Translations under genes and position numbers: made by a program
Assembly (NCBI GenBank): GCA_017964755.1
Contig: JAGCRI010000157.1
Location: 1 to 7,487 of the forward strand
Length of the DNA: 7,487 bases
From: Bacteroidales bacterium
GTDB taxonomy: Bacteria; Bacteroidota; Bacteroidia; Bacteroidales; WCHB1-69
Direction of reading: 5' to 3'
The notes under the pieces: generated by a model
What the model saw: only the letters and a program-made list of their open reading frames with translations
What the model was told of the DNA's origin: nothing
Database searches by the model: none
In this document: positions 1-6,798 of the stretch, piece after piece
Layout of the letters: the number at the start of each line of letters is the position of its first letter
Numbering within the stretch: the first letter of the stretch is position 1

Positions 1-1
1 G

Positions 2-1591
2 CTGCTGCAACTCACCGCACCGGTGCTTTACGGCACACTCTGCGCCTTGGCAGCCGTCAGCCTCATAAAAGGCAGTATGTCTATTATCGCTGTCGGCATC
101 GGCGCGATGATTCTCGGAGCGGCACTCAGCTACTGCCTGCACGTTCTCACACACCACAAGTATGTCGGCGACCCCACGCGTGTCATCAGGGAGCAGGCAA
201 CCCCTGTCTGTCTCGGTTGCCTCACCACGGTTGGCGCGTTTCTCGGACTTCTGCTGACCAAGAGTGAACTGCTTCAGGATTTCGGGCTTTTCGCCACTTT
301 CGCCCTGCTCGGTACAACTCTTTTCGCTCTTATTTTTCTGCCGCATTTTCTTGAAAAAGAGATGACTCCTAAAAACGAAACTGCATTTAACATTGTGAAA
401 AGGATAAACTGCTATCCATTACATAAAAACAAAATTATAACTGTCATTGTATCAATTATTTGTATAAGTTCACTATTCTTTGCACATAAAGTCGGCTTCG
501 ACAGCGATTTCAGGAATATAGGCTACAACAGTCCGCAGGAATTGCGCGCTAAAGAGTTGTATTCCAATAAAATAAACCAAGGATTGAAATCCAAATACTA
601 CGCTGCCTTTTCAAAGGATTTTGACGAAGCGGTTTTGATTAGCCGCAAAATTAACGCACGGCTCGAACAACTCAAAAATGACGGGATTGTTGAGCGTTAC
701 ACATCTGTTTCAAACTTTATGGCGACAATGGAGGAGCAGGAGACAAACATCGGGCGTTGGAAAGAATATTGGACGGAAAAGCGTGAAAATGAGGTCGGTG
801 CGATATTGGAGGAGGCGGCCGCGAAGCACAATTGGAGCGAAGAGTACGACATTCCCGGAATGTTCCATGCGGTGATTCAGGGCGACTGCGAGCCGCAGAG
901 CATCACCGAAGCGGATTTTCTGCCCGAAGCGTTGCTTTCAAATTTCTTTGAAAAAACTGAAGAGGGCTATCTTGTTTTCTCATCTGCACTTATAAAAGAT
1001 GAAAATGTTACGGCAGTGGGTGATGCAGTCTCCGAAATTGAAAATGCCATCGTTATAGACCCGTTTTACTACACCGGCGACATGATTGAGGTGATACATT
1101 CAGATTTCAACACAGTGCTTCTCATTTCTTCTATTTTCGTATTCATCGTTCTTTTAATCTCTTTCAGAAGTCTTTTTACGGCAATACTCGCTTTTATACC
1201 TATGTTTTTCAGCTGGTTTGTGCTCGAATCCATAATGTGGCTTTTCGGGATAGAGTTCAATCTCATAAGCATTATGATTTCTTCATTTATATTTGGCATA
1301 GGCGTTGACTACAGCATTTTCATGGTTGACGGGCTTATCAGCCAAGCCAGAAGCGGCAGCGGCGAACTGCTCGAATATCACAAGGCGGCAATTCTTTTTT
1401 CTATCTTTGCGCTGCTTGTCGTAACCGCCTCACTCATTTTCGCCGTCCATCCGGCAATACACTCAGTGGGAGTCTGCACAATTATCGGAATGATTGCAAC
1501 AATTCTTATCACATACGCAATACAACCTCTTATTTTCAGTTTTATTATCAGGAATAATTTTATAAGAAAAAAAATATTGCACGAAAAATGA
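2..1591 (+). CDS. MMPL/RND-family inner-membrane exporter, 5' truncated
   Basis: The frame is open from base 2 to the TGA at 1589-1591. The GTG at 23 is internal, because the frame reads through it from the window edge, so the true start lies upstream. With that GTG as residue 1, I see hydrophobic segments at about 1-15, 20-42, 62-79 and 86-110 (end of the first RND half), 137-155, a soluble periplasmic stretch at about 158-362, and five more segments at 363-381, 384-409, 413-437, 453-474 and 480-509. That is the second RND half. The motif GIGVDYSIF at 425-433 is the Asp-containing transmembrane motif typical of MMPL/HpnN-like exporters, which use the proton gradient to move lipids or hydrophobic products. 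About 250-290 N-terminal residues are probably missing, judged from a family length near 780. The stop overlaps the LolA-like gene by ATGA, so the two are translationally coupled. The cargo is unknown; aryl polyene-type lipids are one possibility. The family call is firm, the substrate is not. Confidence 0.9.
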   Translation: MLQLTAPVLYGTLCALAAVSLIKGSMSIIAVGIGAMILGAALSYCLHVLTHHKYVGDPTRVIREQATPVCLGCLTTVGAFLGLLLTKSELLQDFGLFATFALLGTTLFALIFLPHFLEKEMTPKNETAFNIVKRINCYPLHKNKIITVIVSIICISSLFFAHKVGFDSDFRNIGYNSPQELRAKELYSNKINQGLKSKYYAAFSKDFDEAVLISRKINARLEQLKNDGIVERYTSVSNFMATMEEQETNIGRWKEYWTEKRENEVGAILEEAAAKHNWSEEYDIPGMFHAVIQGDCEPQSITEADFLPEALLSNFFEKTEEGYLVFSSALIKDENVTAVGDAVSEIENAIVIDPFYYTGDMIEVIHSDFNTVLLISSIFVFIVLLISFRSLFTAILAFIPMFFSWFVLESIMWLFGIEFNLISIMISSFIFGIGVDYSIFMVDGLISQARSGSGELLEYHKAAILFSIFALLVVTASLIFAVHPAIHSVGVCTIIGMIATILITYAIQPLIFSFIIRNNFIRKKILHEK

Positions 1592-2160
1592 AAAAAATAA
1601 CGACACTATTACTTCTGCTCACTTTGGCATTATCAGCAAACATCATTTACGCCGACCCGATAATTGACAAGATTGAGGCGGCCGGGAAAAAACGCGCAAA
1701 AATCACGGGACAGTTCACCCAGAAAAAAGCAGGGAAAGACGGCAAAATCACCGACACAAAGAAAGGGAATCTCACTTATACTCTGTCTGACAATAAGTTA
1801 GAGATGAAATACGATATTCCTAAAGGAGATTATTTCTGTACGGATAACGATAAGATGACGATGACGAAATCAGGTAAGAAAATGGAGTTCGACTTGAAAA
1901 AGAACGCCCTGATGCACTCGTTGGGCAATTTGCTCACCAACTCTTTCGCCGGCAAGATTTCGCAGATTGAAAAAGATAATTCCGTCACAGTGGCGGTGAA
2001 GACCGAAAAAGAGAATTATGTCATCACATTCACTTCAACCAAGAAAGTAGTGAAAGGCTATTCGTGCATAGTGCTGACCTACGACAAAACGAGCCTGCAA
2101 CTCAAGAAGATGAAGTTGGAGGAATGGACTGGACAGAGCACGACATACGAGTTGAACTAA
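1588..2160 (+). CDS. LolA-like periplasmic carrier protein
   Basis: The product has 190 residues, close to the usual LolA length. It begins with a clear Sec signal peptide (KK, then a Leu-rich core at about 5-18, with likely cleavage after A22 in IYA-DP) and has no lipobox cysteine, so the mature protein should be soluble in the periplasm. The mature part is rich in Lys and alternating beta-strand-like segments. GQFTQKK at 41-47 matches the N-terminal strand of LolA-fold proteins, and the end (about 169-189) resembles the closing LolA strand, with the LKKMKLEEW pattern. LolA proteins carry acylated cargo in a half-barrel cavity. The ATG overlaps the exporter stop (ATGA), and the barrel gene follows after 18 bases, so it probably serves this exporter rather than being the housekeeping LolA, although this is inferred from context only. 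Similarity to classical LolA is weak, and I call the fold rather than the orthologue. Confidence 0.8.
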   Translation: MKKITTLLLLLTLALSANIIYADPIIDKIEAAGKKRAKITGQFTQKKAGKDGKITDTKKGNLTYTLSDNKLEMKYDIPKGDYFCTDNDKMTMTKSGKKMEFDLKKNALMHSLGNLLTNSFAGKISQIEKDNSVTVAVKTEKENYVITFTSTKKVVKGYSCIVLTYDKTSLQLKKMKLEEWTGQSTTYELN

Positions 2161-2178
2161 AGCGGGGATTTAACCAAA

Positions 2179-3240
2179 ATGCGCGAAAAACGAATTATCG
2201 GAATCTGTTTGTTGCTATCTTGTTGGATTGTTTTGCAGGCAGGAAATCCCCCCCGCTCCGACTCCACCTCAGTCGGGAAAACTGGCTGGTTTACATACGC
2301 GCCATACGGGAAATCCCTTCTAAGTGACCTCCACCCCAATTTTGTGCGATTTGAGATTGTATGGAACAAAAACCACACTGTTTATGATTTCTCACATACG
2401 GACAAGTCGGTTCGTCCAAGTACGCAAGGGTGTTTCGGAATGGATTTGCCTGTGTGGAACGGCAATTTTGGAGCCCATCAGCAATTCGGGTTAAGCATTA
2501 CCCTTAGCACATCTGCTTATTTGTGGATGGATCTGTTTGAATCGAAAACTTCTCCTGTCATCAACACCGACTATAGGATAGGGATGCCCACCATGACATT
2601 CATTCACCGTTTTAATCGCAAGTTCCTGAAGAACTATTCCATTGCATGGTCTCCGTTTAAGCATGAGTCCACACATGCAGGAGACGAGATACAGATTCAG
2701 CGAGTGGAAGCGGGATATGCAATACGCAGAGTTAACGTAAGTTACAACTACACTGAACTTGTATTCACCTTGAATGAGCCGGAAGACAGGATGGTGCAAT
2801 GCCATACTTTCCGCTTAGGATTAATGCTTTTATGGGTTCCGAAATATGGATGGTACAGAATTATAGAATCAGCGGGGGACGGCGATGCGTCGTGCGCCCA
2901 CCCCACATTGTCGCCCGTTGAAGCCTATTTCCAATATCAATATCAAACACCCACTTCGCGCCATGGCTTTCAGGGAATCATTTCGGCGGAAATACGCAAT
3001 CGGGCGGTCTATGGGTATGATTTGACATTAAAGAAAGGCGAGACCGATAATAGCAAGTCAGATTATCGGCGGTTCACGTACAACATTTTTCTTGGAATGC
3101 GGTACAATATCCCAGGATATGACGGATATTTCAGCCGTTTTGCACTTGGAGCAAGACTGTATCACGGCAATTGCCCATTCGGACAATTCCGCTCCATTGA
3201 TAACTACAGTCAAATTGGCATATCCTTAGTATTCCAATAA
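2179..3240 (+). CDS. DUF1207-like outer-membrane beta-barrel protein
   Basis: The product has 353 residues with a signal peptide (REKR, hydrophobic core at about 6-18, likely cleavage after A21). The rest is a series of alternating, aromatic-rich strands typical of a barrel, with no transmembrane helix. Patterns I associate with DUF1207 are a DYRIGMP block at 131-137, a His/Ser-rich STHAGDE block at 164-170, and a C-terminal LYHGNCPFGQF block at 327-337 followed by a final strand ending GISLVFQ. The family has no established function that I can name. The start at 2179 gives a clean signal peptide. Upstream there is only weak purine richness (GGGG at 2163-2166), normal for Bacteroidota. It lies 18 bases after the LolA-like gene and is probably co-transcribed, which suggests an outer-membrane step for the same pathway. 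A lipid A or lipid-modifying role is conceivable from an HxS motif (see findings) but unproven. The family call is from memory of motifs. Confidence 0.65.
   Translation: MREKRIIGICLLLSCWIVLQAGNPPRSDSTSVGKTGWFTYAPYGKSLLSDLHPNFVRFEIVWNKNHTVYDFSHTDKSVRPSTQGCFGMDLPVWNGNFGAHQQFGLSITLSTSAYLWMDLFESKTSPVINTDYRIGMPTMTFIHRFNRKFLKNYSIAWSPFKHESTHAGDEIQIQRVEAGYAIRRVNVSYNYTELVFTLNEPEDRMVQCHTFRLGLMLLWVPKYGWYRIIESAGDGDASCAHPTLSPVEAYFQYQYQTPTSRHGFQGIISAEIRNRAVYGYDLTLKKGETDNSKSDYRRFTYNIFLGMRYNIPGYDGYFSRFALGARLYHGNCPFGQFRSIDNYSQIGISLVFQ
2248..2254 (+). repeat. C7 homopolymer just after the signal peptide of the barrel gene
   Basis: Seven cytosines in a row encode Pro24-Pro25 and the first base of Arg26. This is immediately downstream of the predicted signal peptide cleavage site of the outer-membrane protein. 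The frame is intact in this copy. A gain or loss of one C would stop the protein early. Whether it varies is unknown. Confidence 0.6.
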
Positions 3241-3275
3241 TTACTCTTTTTTATAAATATTCCAACAAACTGCTG

Positions 3276-3300
3276 TTTTATAAAAAGAAAATTTTATAAT
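3276..3300. other. AT-rich palindrome pair in the convergent gap, possible termination region
   Basis: The 90-base gap between the barrel gene and the oppositely oriented hydrolase holds the perfect palindrome TTTTATAAAA (3276-3285) followed by ATTTTATAAT (3291-3300). The same two decamers occur in the same order after topB. The position at two converging gene ends fits a bidirectional transcription stop, but the stem has no GC clamp, so this is a weak call. Confidence 0.3.
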
Positions 3301-3330
3301 GACAAAAGGCGAAGTCTCTGATTGTCAGTA

Positions 3331-4755
3331 TTAAAAATCTTCGCTTTCGCGTTTAAGCGCAGCCTCCGCGTCATAAAAATCGAACAATGCACCAAATGAA
3401 TCGGAAAGGATATTGCCGATTTTCTCAGCACCTTTCGGGGTGAAATGAATATAGTCCGCGCCGGCAAGTCCGTTGTTGTGCCATGCAATCATCGACTGGC
3501 GTCCGCCCATCACAGAAAACATATCCCAGAACGCCGCTCCGTTTTCCACCGCCGCCTCCTTCAAGGCCTGCACCGTCTCTTCCAAAAACGGATATGAATC
3601 CATGTGGCCTTTCACCATCTTCGCCATATCGGAAGGGCCGATGAAAAGAATCTTTGCCGAAGGACAAGCCCTTTTAAAATATTGTATCTGGCTGACAATC
3701 TTTTCCTTATAAGAATCAACGGCTTTCTGTGAATAGATGCAAGGCATAAAATTGCCTCCAAACTGAAGAATTATAAGTCCAACATCAAGTTGCTGGAGCG
3801 ACTGCCGCATAAGTGAGTCGTTAATCTGGGTGAAAATTGTCCCCGAACAACCGCGGAGCGGAATATTATCAACACTGACGCCGGCTCCGTTGTCAGCAAA
3901 AATCCCATAAATATCAGCATTCCCCGACAAGGATATTGAGAAGTTCTTAACCGCACTGTCCAAATGCCACGAAAACGTCTGAACTCCCTTAACATCAGAC
4001 TGTTGTGGTTCAGAATAACCGGCTTTTCTGCTTGACAAGGTGGCTGAGAAGCGGCCTCCCTTGTTCACAAACAGGAGTGTAACATCAGAAAACGCCTTGA
4101 CCCCTTCCTTGGCAAGCGGATTTGACGAAGCCGTGGCGGAAAAGGTGTTGGCTCCGTTCATCCTGTATGACTTCGCCATGATGCCGTAGCTTCTGTCGTG
4201 GGTGCGCGCGCCGTCACCATAAACCATGTATGCCGTATAATTTTCAGTTGAACGCTGATACACCGACACAGACGGTATTGTCTGGATTGCCGGCATGAGA
4301 CCGGGGCCGCCGCCACCGAATCGGCCTTGCAGATATTCCCTCAAATTGGAACTTATCCTGTCCATCTCTATCTGTGAATCGCCGTAATGCAGAATACGCA
4401 CAATCCTGTTCTGCGCCTTTGCCGAAGAGAACATTTTATACAAGTCATAAAAAAAGTGTATGTCATCATCTGGAAAATAGAAACGTCCTTCCTGAGTTGA
4501 AACCACAGTCTCATAAAAAGCCACCGTGTCTTTGAGTGTCGTCAGAAGGCTGTCGCGCTCACGGATAGTCGCAATCTCGGCAATTTTCAGTGAATCATTG
4601 TCATCGCTGCCACCCGCAAGAATCTCTTCAACCGAAGGGAAACGGAATGTTACCTCCCCGACTTTCACACCATCTTCAGGAAAAAATACGGCAAGAGCTG
4701 CAAATGCCGCAAACAGAACAAGAATAAAGATTAATATCTTATAGGTTTTCATCAT
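3331..4755 (-). CDS. Membrane-anchored SGNH/GDSL-family hydrolase
   Basis: I use the ATG at 4755-4753 as start, giving 474 residues. A TTG at 4773 would add six residues and is less likely, and a second ATG follows directly at 4752. Residues 5-25 form a single hydrophobic signal anchor, so the enzyme probably faces the periplasm. Block I is HYGDSQIE (123-130) with nucleophile Ser127, followed by a Gly-rich GGGGPG at 147-152. FGGN at 332-335 supplies the oxyanion Asn335. The catalytic Asp-His pair is D434 and H437 in ADYIHFTP. SGNH enzymes are esterases, often deacetylating sugars or peptidoglycan. About 165 residues between block I and the GGN block are rich in beta strands, look like an inserted accessory domain and could bind carbohydrate. 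From memory, Bacteroidota proteins with this GDSQIE block often sit beside MBOAT O-acyltransferases; none is visible here. The gene stands alone, convergent with the envelope operon and divergent from topB. The substrate is unknown. Confidence 0.85.
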   Translation of the reverse strand: MMKTYKILIFILVLFAAFAALAVFFPEDGVKVGEVTFRFPSVEEILAGGSDDNDSLKIAEIATIRERDSLLTTLKDTVAFYETVVSTQEGRFYFPDDDIHFFYDLYKMFSSAKAQNRIVRILHYGDSQIEMDRISSNLREYLQGRFGGGGPGLMPAIQTIPSVSVYQRSTENYTAYMVYGDGARTHDRSYGIMAKSYRMNGANTFSATASSNPLAKEGVKAFSDVTLLFVNKGGRFSATLSSRKAGYSEPQQSDVKGVQTFSWHLDSAVKNFSISLSGNADIYGIFADNGAGVSVDNIPLRGCSGTIFTQINDSLMRQSLQQLDVGLIILQFGGNFMPCIYSQKAVDSYKEKIVSQIQYFKRACPSAKILFIGPSDMAKMVKGHMDSYPFLEETVQALKEAAVENGAAFWDMFSVMGGRQSMIAWHNNGLAGADYIHFTPKGAEKIGNILSDSFGALFDFYDAEAALKRESEDF

Positions 4756-4770
4756 TATCAAAAAAGCGGA

Positions 4771-4778
4771 CAAAAATA
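4771..4778 (-). promoter_or_regulatory. Possible -7 element of the SGNH hydrolase gene
   Basis: On the minus strand these bases read TATTTTTG, matching the Bacteroidota -7 consensus TAnnTTTG. They lie 15 bases before the ATG at 4755, which would leave a very short leader. I see no convincing TTTG at the proper -33 distance, so the call is weak. Confidence 0.25.
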
Positions 4779-4838
4779 ATAAATTTGCACGACATATTTT
4801 GAATTACAACTTTAATATTGCCATTCCATAATTTTGTG

Positions 4839-4846
4839 TAAGTTTG
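4839..4846 (+). promoter_or_regulatory. Bacteroidota-type -7 element of topB
   Basis: TAAGTTTG is a full match to TAnnTTTG. An ATTG at 4817-4820 lies 18 bases upstream and could be an imperfect -33 element (consensus TTTG, usual spacing about 19-21). Transcription would start near 4853 and leave an A-rich leader of about 30 bases before the ATG at 4882, which suits the SD-independent initiation of this phylum. Confidence 0.6.
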
Positions 4847-4881
4847 CATTTACATTAAACAAACTCTAAAACACTGATAAT

Positions 4882-6684
4882 ATGATAGTTTGCATTGCTG
4901 AAAAACCGAGTGTCGCGCGCGACATTGCCCGTGTCCTGGGGGCGAACCAGTCGCACGATGGCTACATGGAAGGCAACGGCTATCAGGTAACATGGACTTT
5001 CGGGCACCTTTGCACGCTGAAAGAGCCGCAGGACTACACGCCTCTGTGGAAGCCGTGGGCGATAGGGCGGCTGCCGATGATTCCGACGCGTTTCGGCATA
5101 AAACTCATCGAAGGGAAATCCATTGAAAAACAGTTCCGCATTATCGAAAAACTGATGCAAAATGCTGACAGCATAGTAAACTGCGGTGATGCGGGGCAGG
5201 AAGGCGAACTTATCCAACGATGGGTTATGCAGTTGGCTCAGGCAAAGTGTCCTGTGAAAAGACTCTGGATTTCTTCGCTCACCGAAGAGTCAATAAAAAA
5301 CGGCTTCGCGGAACTCACAGAGCAGGAAGAGTACCGCTCTCTTTATGAAGCCGGCTTGGCGCGCGCCATCGGCGACTGGCTGCTCGGGATGAATGCAACA
5401 CGTTTATATACCATAAAATACGGACAAAACAGACAGGTTCTTTCTATTGGTCGTGTGCAAACACCTACACTCGCTCTCATCGTAAACAGACATTTGGAAA
5501 TTCAAAATTTCAAACCCAAACCGTATTGGGTGCTGTCAACTATTTACAGAGATACAGTTTTCACTGCAACAAAAGGCAAATACAACAATTCGGAAGAGGG
5601 AGAAAATGATTTGCAAAATATTAAAGGAAAGGATTTTACAGTCACTGACATAACGACCAAGAAAGGCAAGGAGTCCCCGCCGCGACTTTTCGACCTGACA
5701 TCACTTCAAGTGGAGTGCAACAAAAAATACGGTTTCTCGGCAGAACAGACTTTGCAACTCATACAGTCGCTCTATGAAAAGAAACTGACGACCTATCCGC
5801 GTGTTGACACCACATACCTGCCGGACGAGATGCACGGCAAATGCGCTGAAATTCTGAACAAAATAAATGCGTTGCCGCAATACACACCGCTTATAGCAAA
5901 ACTTCGGGGCAAAAAACTCCCCAAAAGCAAAAAGGTATTCGACAGCAGCAAGGTTACCGACCACCACGCAATAATCCCCACAGGAGTTTTGCCAAATGGC
6001 ATATCGGCAAATGAAAATCTCGTATATGACGAGGTCAGCAGGCACTTCATCGCGGCATTCTACCCCGATTGCATTTTCTCCACAACAACGGTTATTGGCA
6101 AAGTGGAAGAAGTGGAGTTTAAAGTCACGGGGAAACAGATATTGGAGCCGGCGTGGCACGAGGTCATTGATGTCGCAAAAAATGAGGAAAAGTCAGAAAG
6201 CGGCAAAGAGAAAGACGAAGAAAAGGTTCTGCCGATATTCACGAAAGGCGAGCATGGGCCGCACGAGCCGCAGTTAGCGGAGAAGCAGACAACGCCGCCG
6301 AAGCCGTACACCGAAGCCACGCTGCTGCGTGCCATGGAAACGGCAGGCAAACTTGTAGATGACGAAAGTCTCCGCGAAGCACTGAAAGAGAACGGGATAG
6401 GCCGTCCCTCAACCCGCGCCGCAATCATCGAGACACTATTCAAAAGACAGTATATCAGGAAAGAGCGTAAAAACCTTGTGCCGACAACAATCGGGATTGA
6501 ACTCATCGGGCTCATACGAGAGGATTTGCTGAAAAGTGCCGAACTGACAGGCATTTGGGAGAAAAAACTCCGCGAAATTGAACATCACAAATACGATGCC
6601 AAGCAATTTATTGATGAGTTGAAAAAAATGGTGACGGAAATTGTCCTTGCCGTCATGGCAGACAACAGCAATCGCCGGATTTGA
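4882..6684 (+). CDS. topB: DNA topoisomerase III (type IA)
   Basis: The 600-residue product breaks and rejoins one DNA strand through a Tyr-phosphate link, relaxing or decatenating DNA, usually with a RecQ helicase partner. Visible motifs in order: AEKPSVA at 6-12 with the catalytic Glu7 of the TOPRIM domain, GHL at 41-43, GDAGQEGELI at 102-111 (TOPRIM acidic motif), SIGRVQTPTLALI at 188-200, TTYPRVDTTYLP at 303-314 with the active-site Tyr305, HHAIIPTG at 361-368, and GIGRPSTRA at 505-513. Numbering agrees with E. coli TopB for Glu7, Asp103 and Glu107. The second Asp of DxDxE (position 105) is Gly here. A Lys/Glu-rich linker lies at about 433-449. The chain ends about 90 residues after GIGRPSTRA, without a cysteine zinc-ribbon tail; E. 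coli TopB is about 650 residues. The gene has its own promoter and neither neighbour overlaps it. Whether this is the sole chromosomal topB or an accessory copy cannot be told. Confidence 0.95.
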   Translation: MIVCIAEKPSVARDIARVLGANQSHDGYMEGNGYQVTWTFGHLCTLKEPQDYTPLWKPWAIGRLPMIPTRFGIKLIEGKSIEKQFRIIEKLMQNADSIVNCGDAGQEGELIQRWVMQLAQAKCPVKRLWISSLTEESIKNGFAELTEQEEYRSLYEAGLARAIGDWLLGMNATRLYTIKYGQNRQVLSIGRVQTPTLALIVNRHLEIQNFKPKPYWVLSTIYRDTVFTATKGKYNNSEEGENDLQNIKGKDFTVTDITTKKGKESPPRLFDLTSLQVECNKKYGFSAEQTLQLIQSLYEKKLTTYPRVDTTYLPDEMHGKCAEILNKINALPQYTPLIAKLRGKKLPKSKKVFDSSKVTDHHAIIPTGVLPNGISANENLVYDEVSRHFIAAFYPDCIFSTTTVIGKVEEVEFKVTGKQILEPAWHEVIDVAKNEEKSESGKEKDEEKVLPIFTKGEHGPHEPQLAEKQTTPPKPYTEATLLRAMETAGKLVDDESLREALKENGIGRPSTRAAIIETLFKRQYIRKERKNLVPTTIGIELIGLIREDLLKSAELTGIWEKKLREIEHHKYDAKQFIDELKKMVTEIVLAVMADNSNRRI

Positions 6685-6734
6685 GGGATTTCATTGTAAT
6701 TGTTTGAAAGAAGTGCCATAATTGGGCTACAATA

Positions 6735-6758
6735 AATTTTATAAAATTATTTTATAAT
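6735..6758. other. AT-rich palindrome pair downstream of topB
   Basis: A perfect 14-base palindrome, AATTTTATAAAATT (6735-6748), is followed directly by ATTTTATAAT (6749-6758). A second inverted repeat, TTAATA-TTG-TATTAA, lies at 6761-6775, just upstream of the next promoter. The block may end topB transcription, act as an AT-rich upstream promoter element, or bind a regulator. It shares both decamers with the gap at 3276-3300. Confidence 0.35.
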
Positions 6759-6784
6759 TATTAATATTGTATTAAAAAATATAT

Positions 6785-6792
6785 TATCTTTG
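6785..6792 (+). promoter_or_regulatory. Strong Bacteroidota -7 element before the PD-(D/E)XK gene
   Basis: TATCTTTG, followed by CAGC, is a textbook TAnnTTTG -7 element. The region upstream is almost pure A/T for about 55 bases. The only TTG upstream nearby (6767-6769) is about 15 bases away, shorter than usual, so the -33 element is weak or absent. The leader from about 6799 to 6833 is A-rich and has no SD sequence. Confidence 0.65.
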
Positions 6793-6798
6793 CAGCAG

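Noticed and set aside
2242..2316. Direct repeat GGAAATCCC (2242-2250 and 2309-2317 region)
   Set aside because: Nine bases within coding sequence, a single pair, with no symmetry or spacing that suggests a function.
2064..2327. Plus-strand frame of 87 codons bridging the LolA-like and barrel genes
   Set aside because: It overlaps two better supported genes in another frame and lacks a signal peptide or family motif.
3267..3278. Small hairpin AAAC-TGCT-GTTT as a terminator
   Set aside because: A four-pair, mostly A/T stem is too weak to call as an intrinsic terminator.
3305..3347. Imperfect stem AAAGGCGAAG / CTTCGCTTT across the hydrolase stop codon
   Set aside because: It has a bulge and a loop of about 25 bases, and one arm is in coding sequence; likely chance.
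4780..4787. TAAATTTG on the plus strand as a second topB promoter
   Set aside because: It matches TAnnTTTG but lies about 95 bases from the ATG with no -33 partner; the element at 4839-4846 is better placed.
4855..5217. Minus-strand open frame of 120 codons over the topB start
   Set aside because: It overlaps the topB promoter and N-terminal motifs in antisense and its product has no recognisable features.
5701..6554. Long open frames on the minus strand inside topB (5701-6159 and 6060-6554)
   Set aside because: They lie fully opposite a clear topoisomerase gene, have low-complexity Ser/Phe-rich products, and show no start context or known motif.
6693..6733. Inverted repeat ATTGTA...TACAAT after topB
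   Set aside because: Six-base arms with a 29-base loop in AT-rich DNA are expected by chance.
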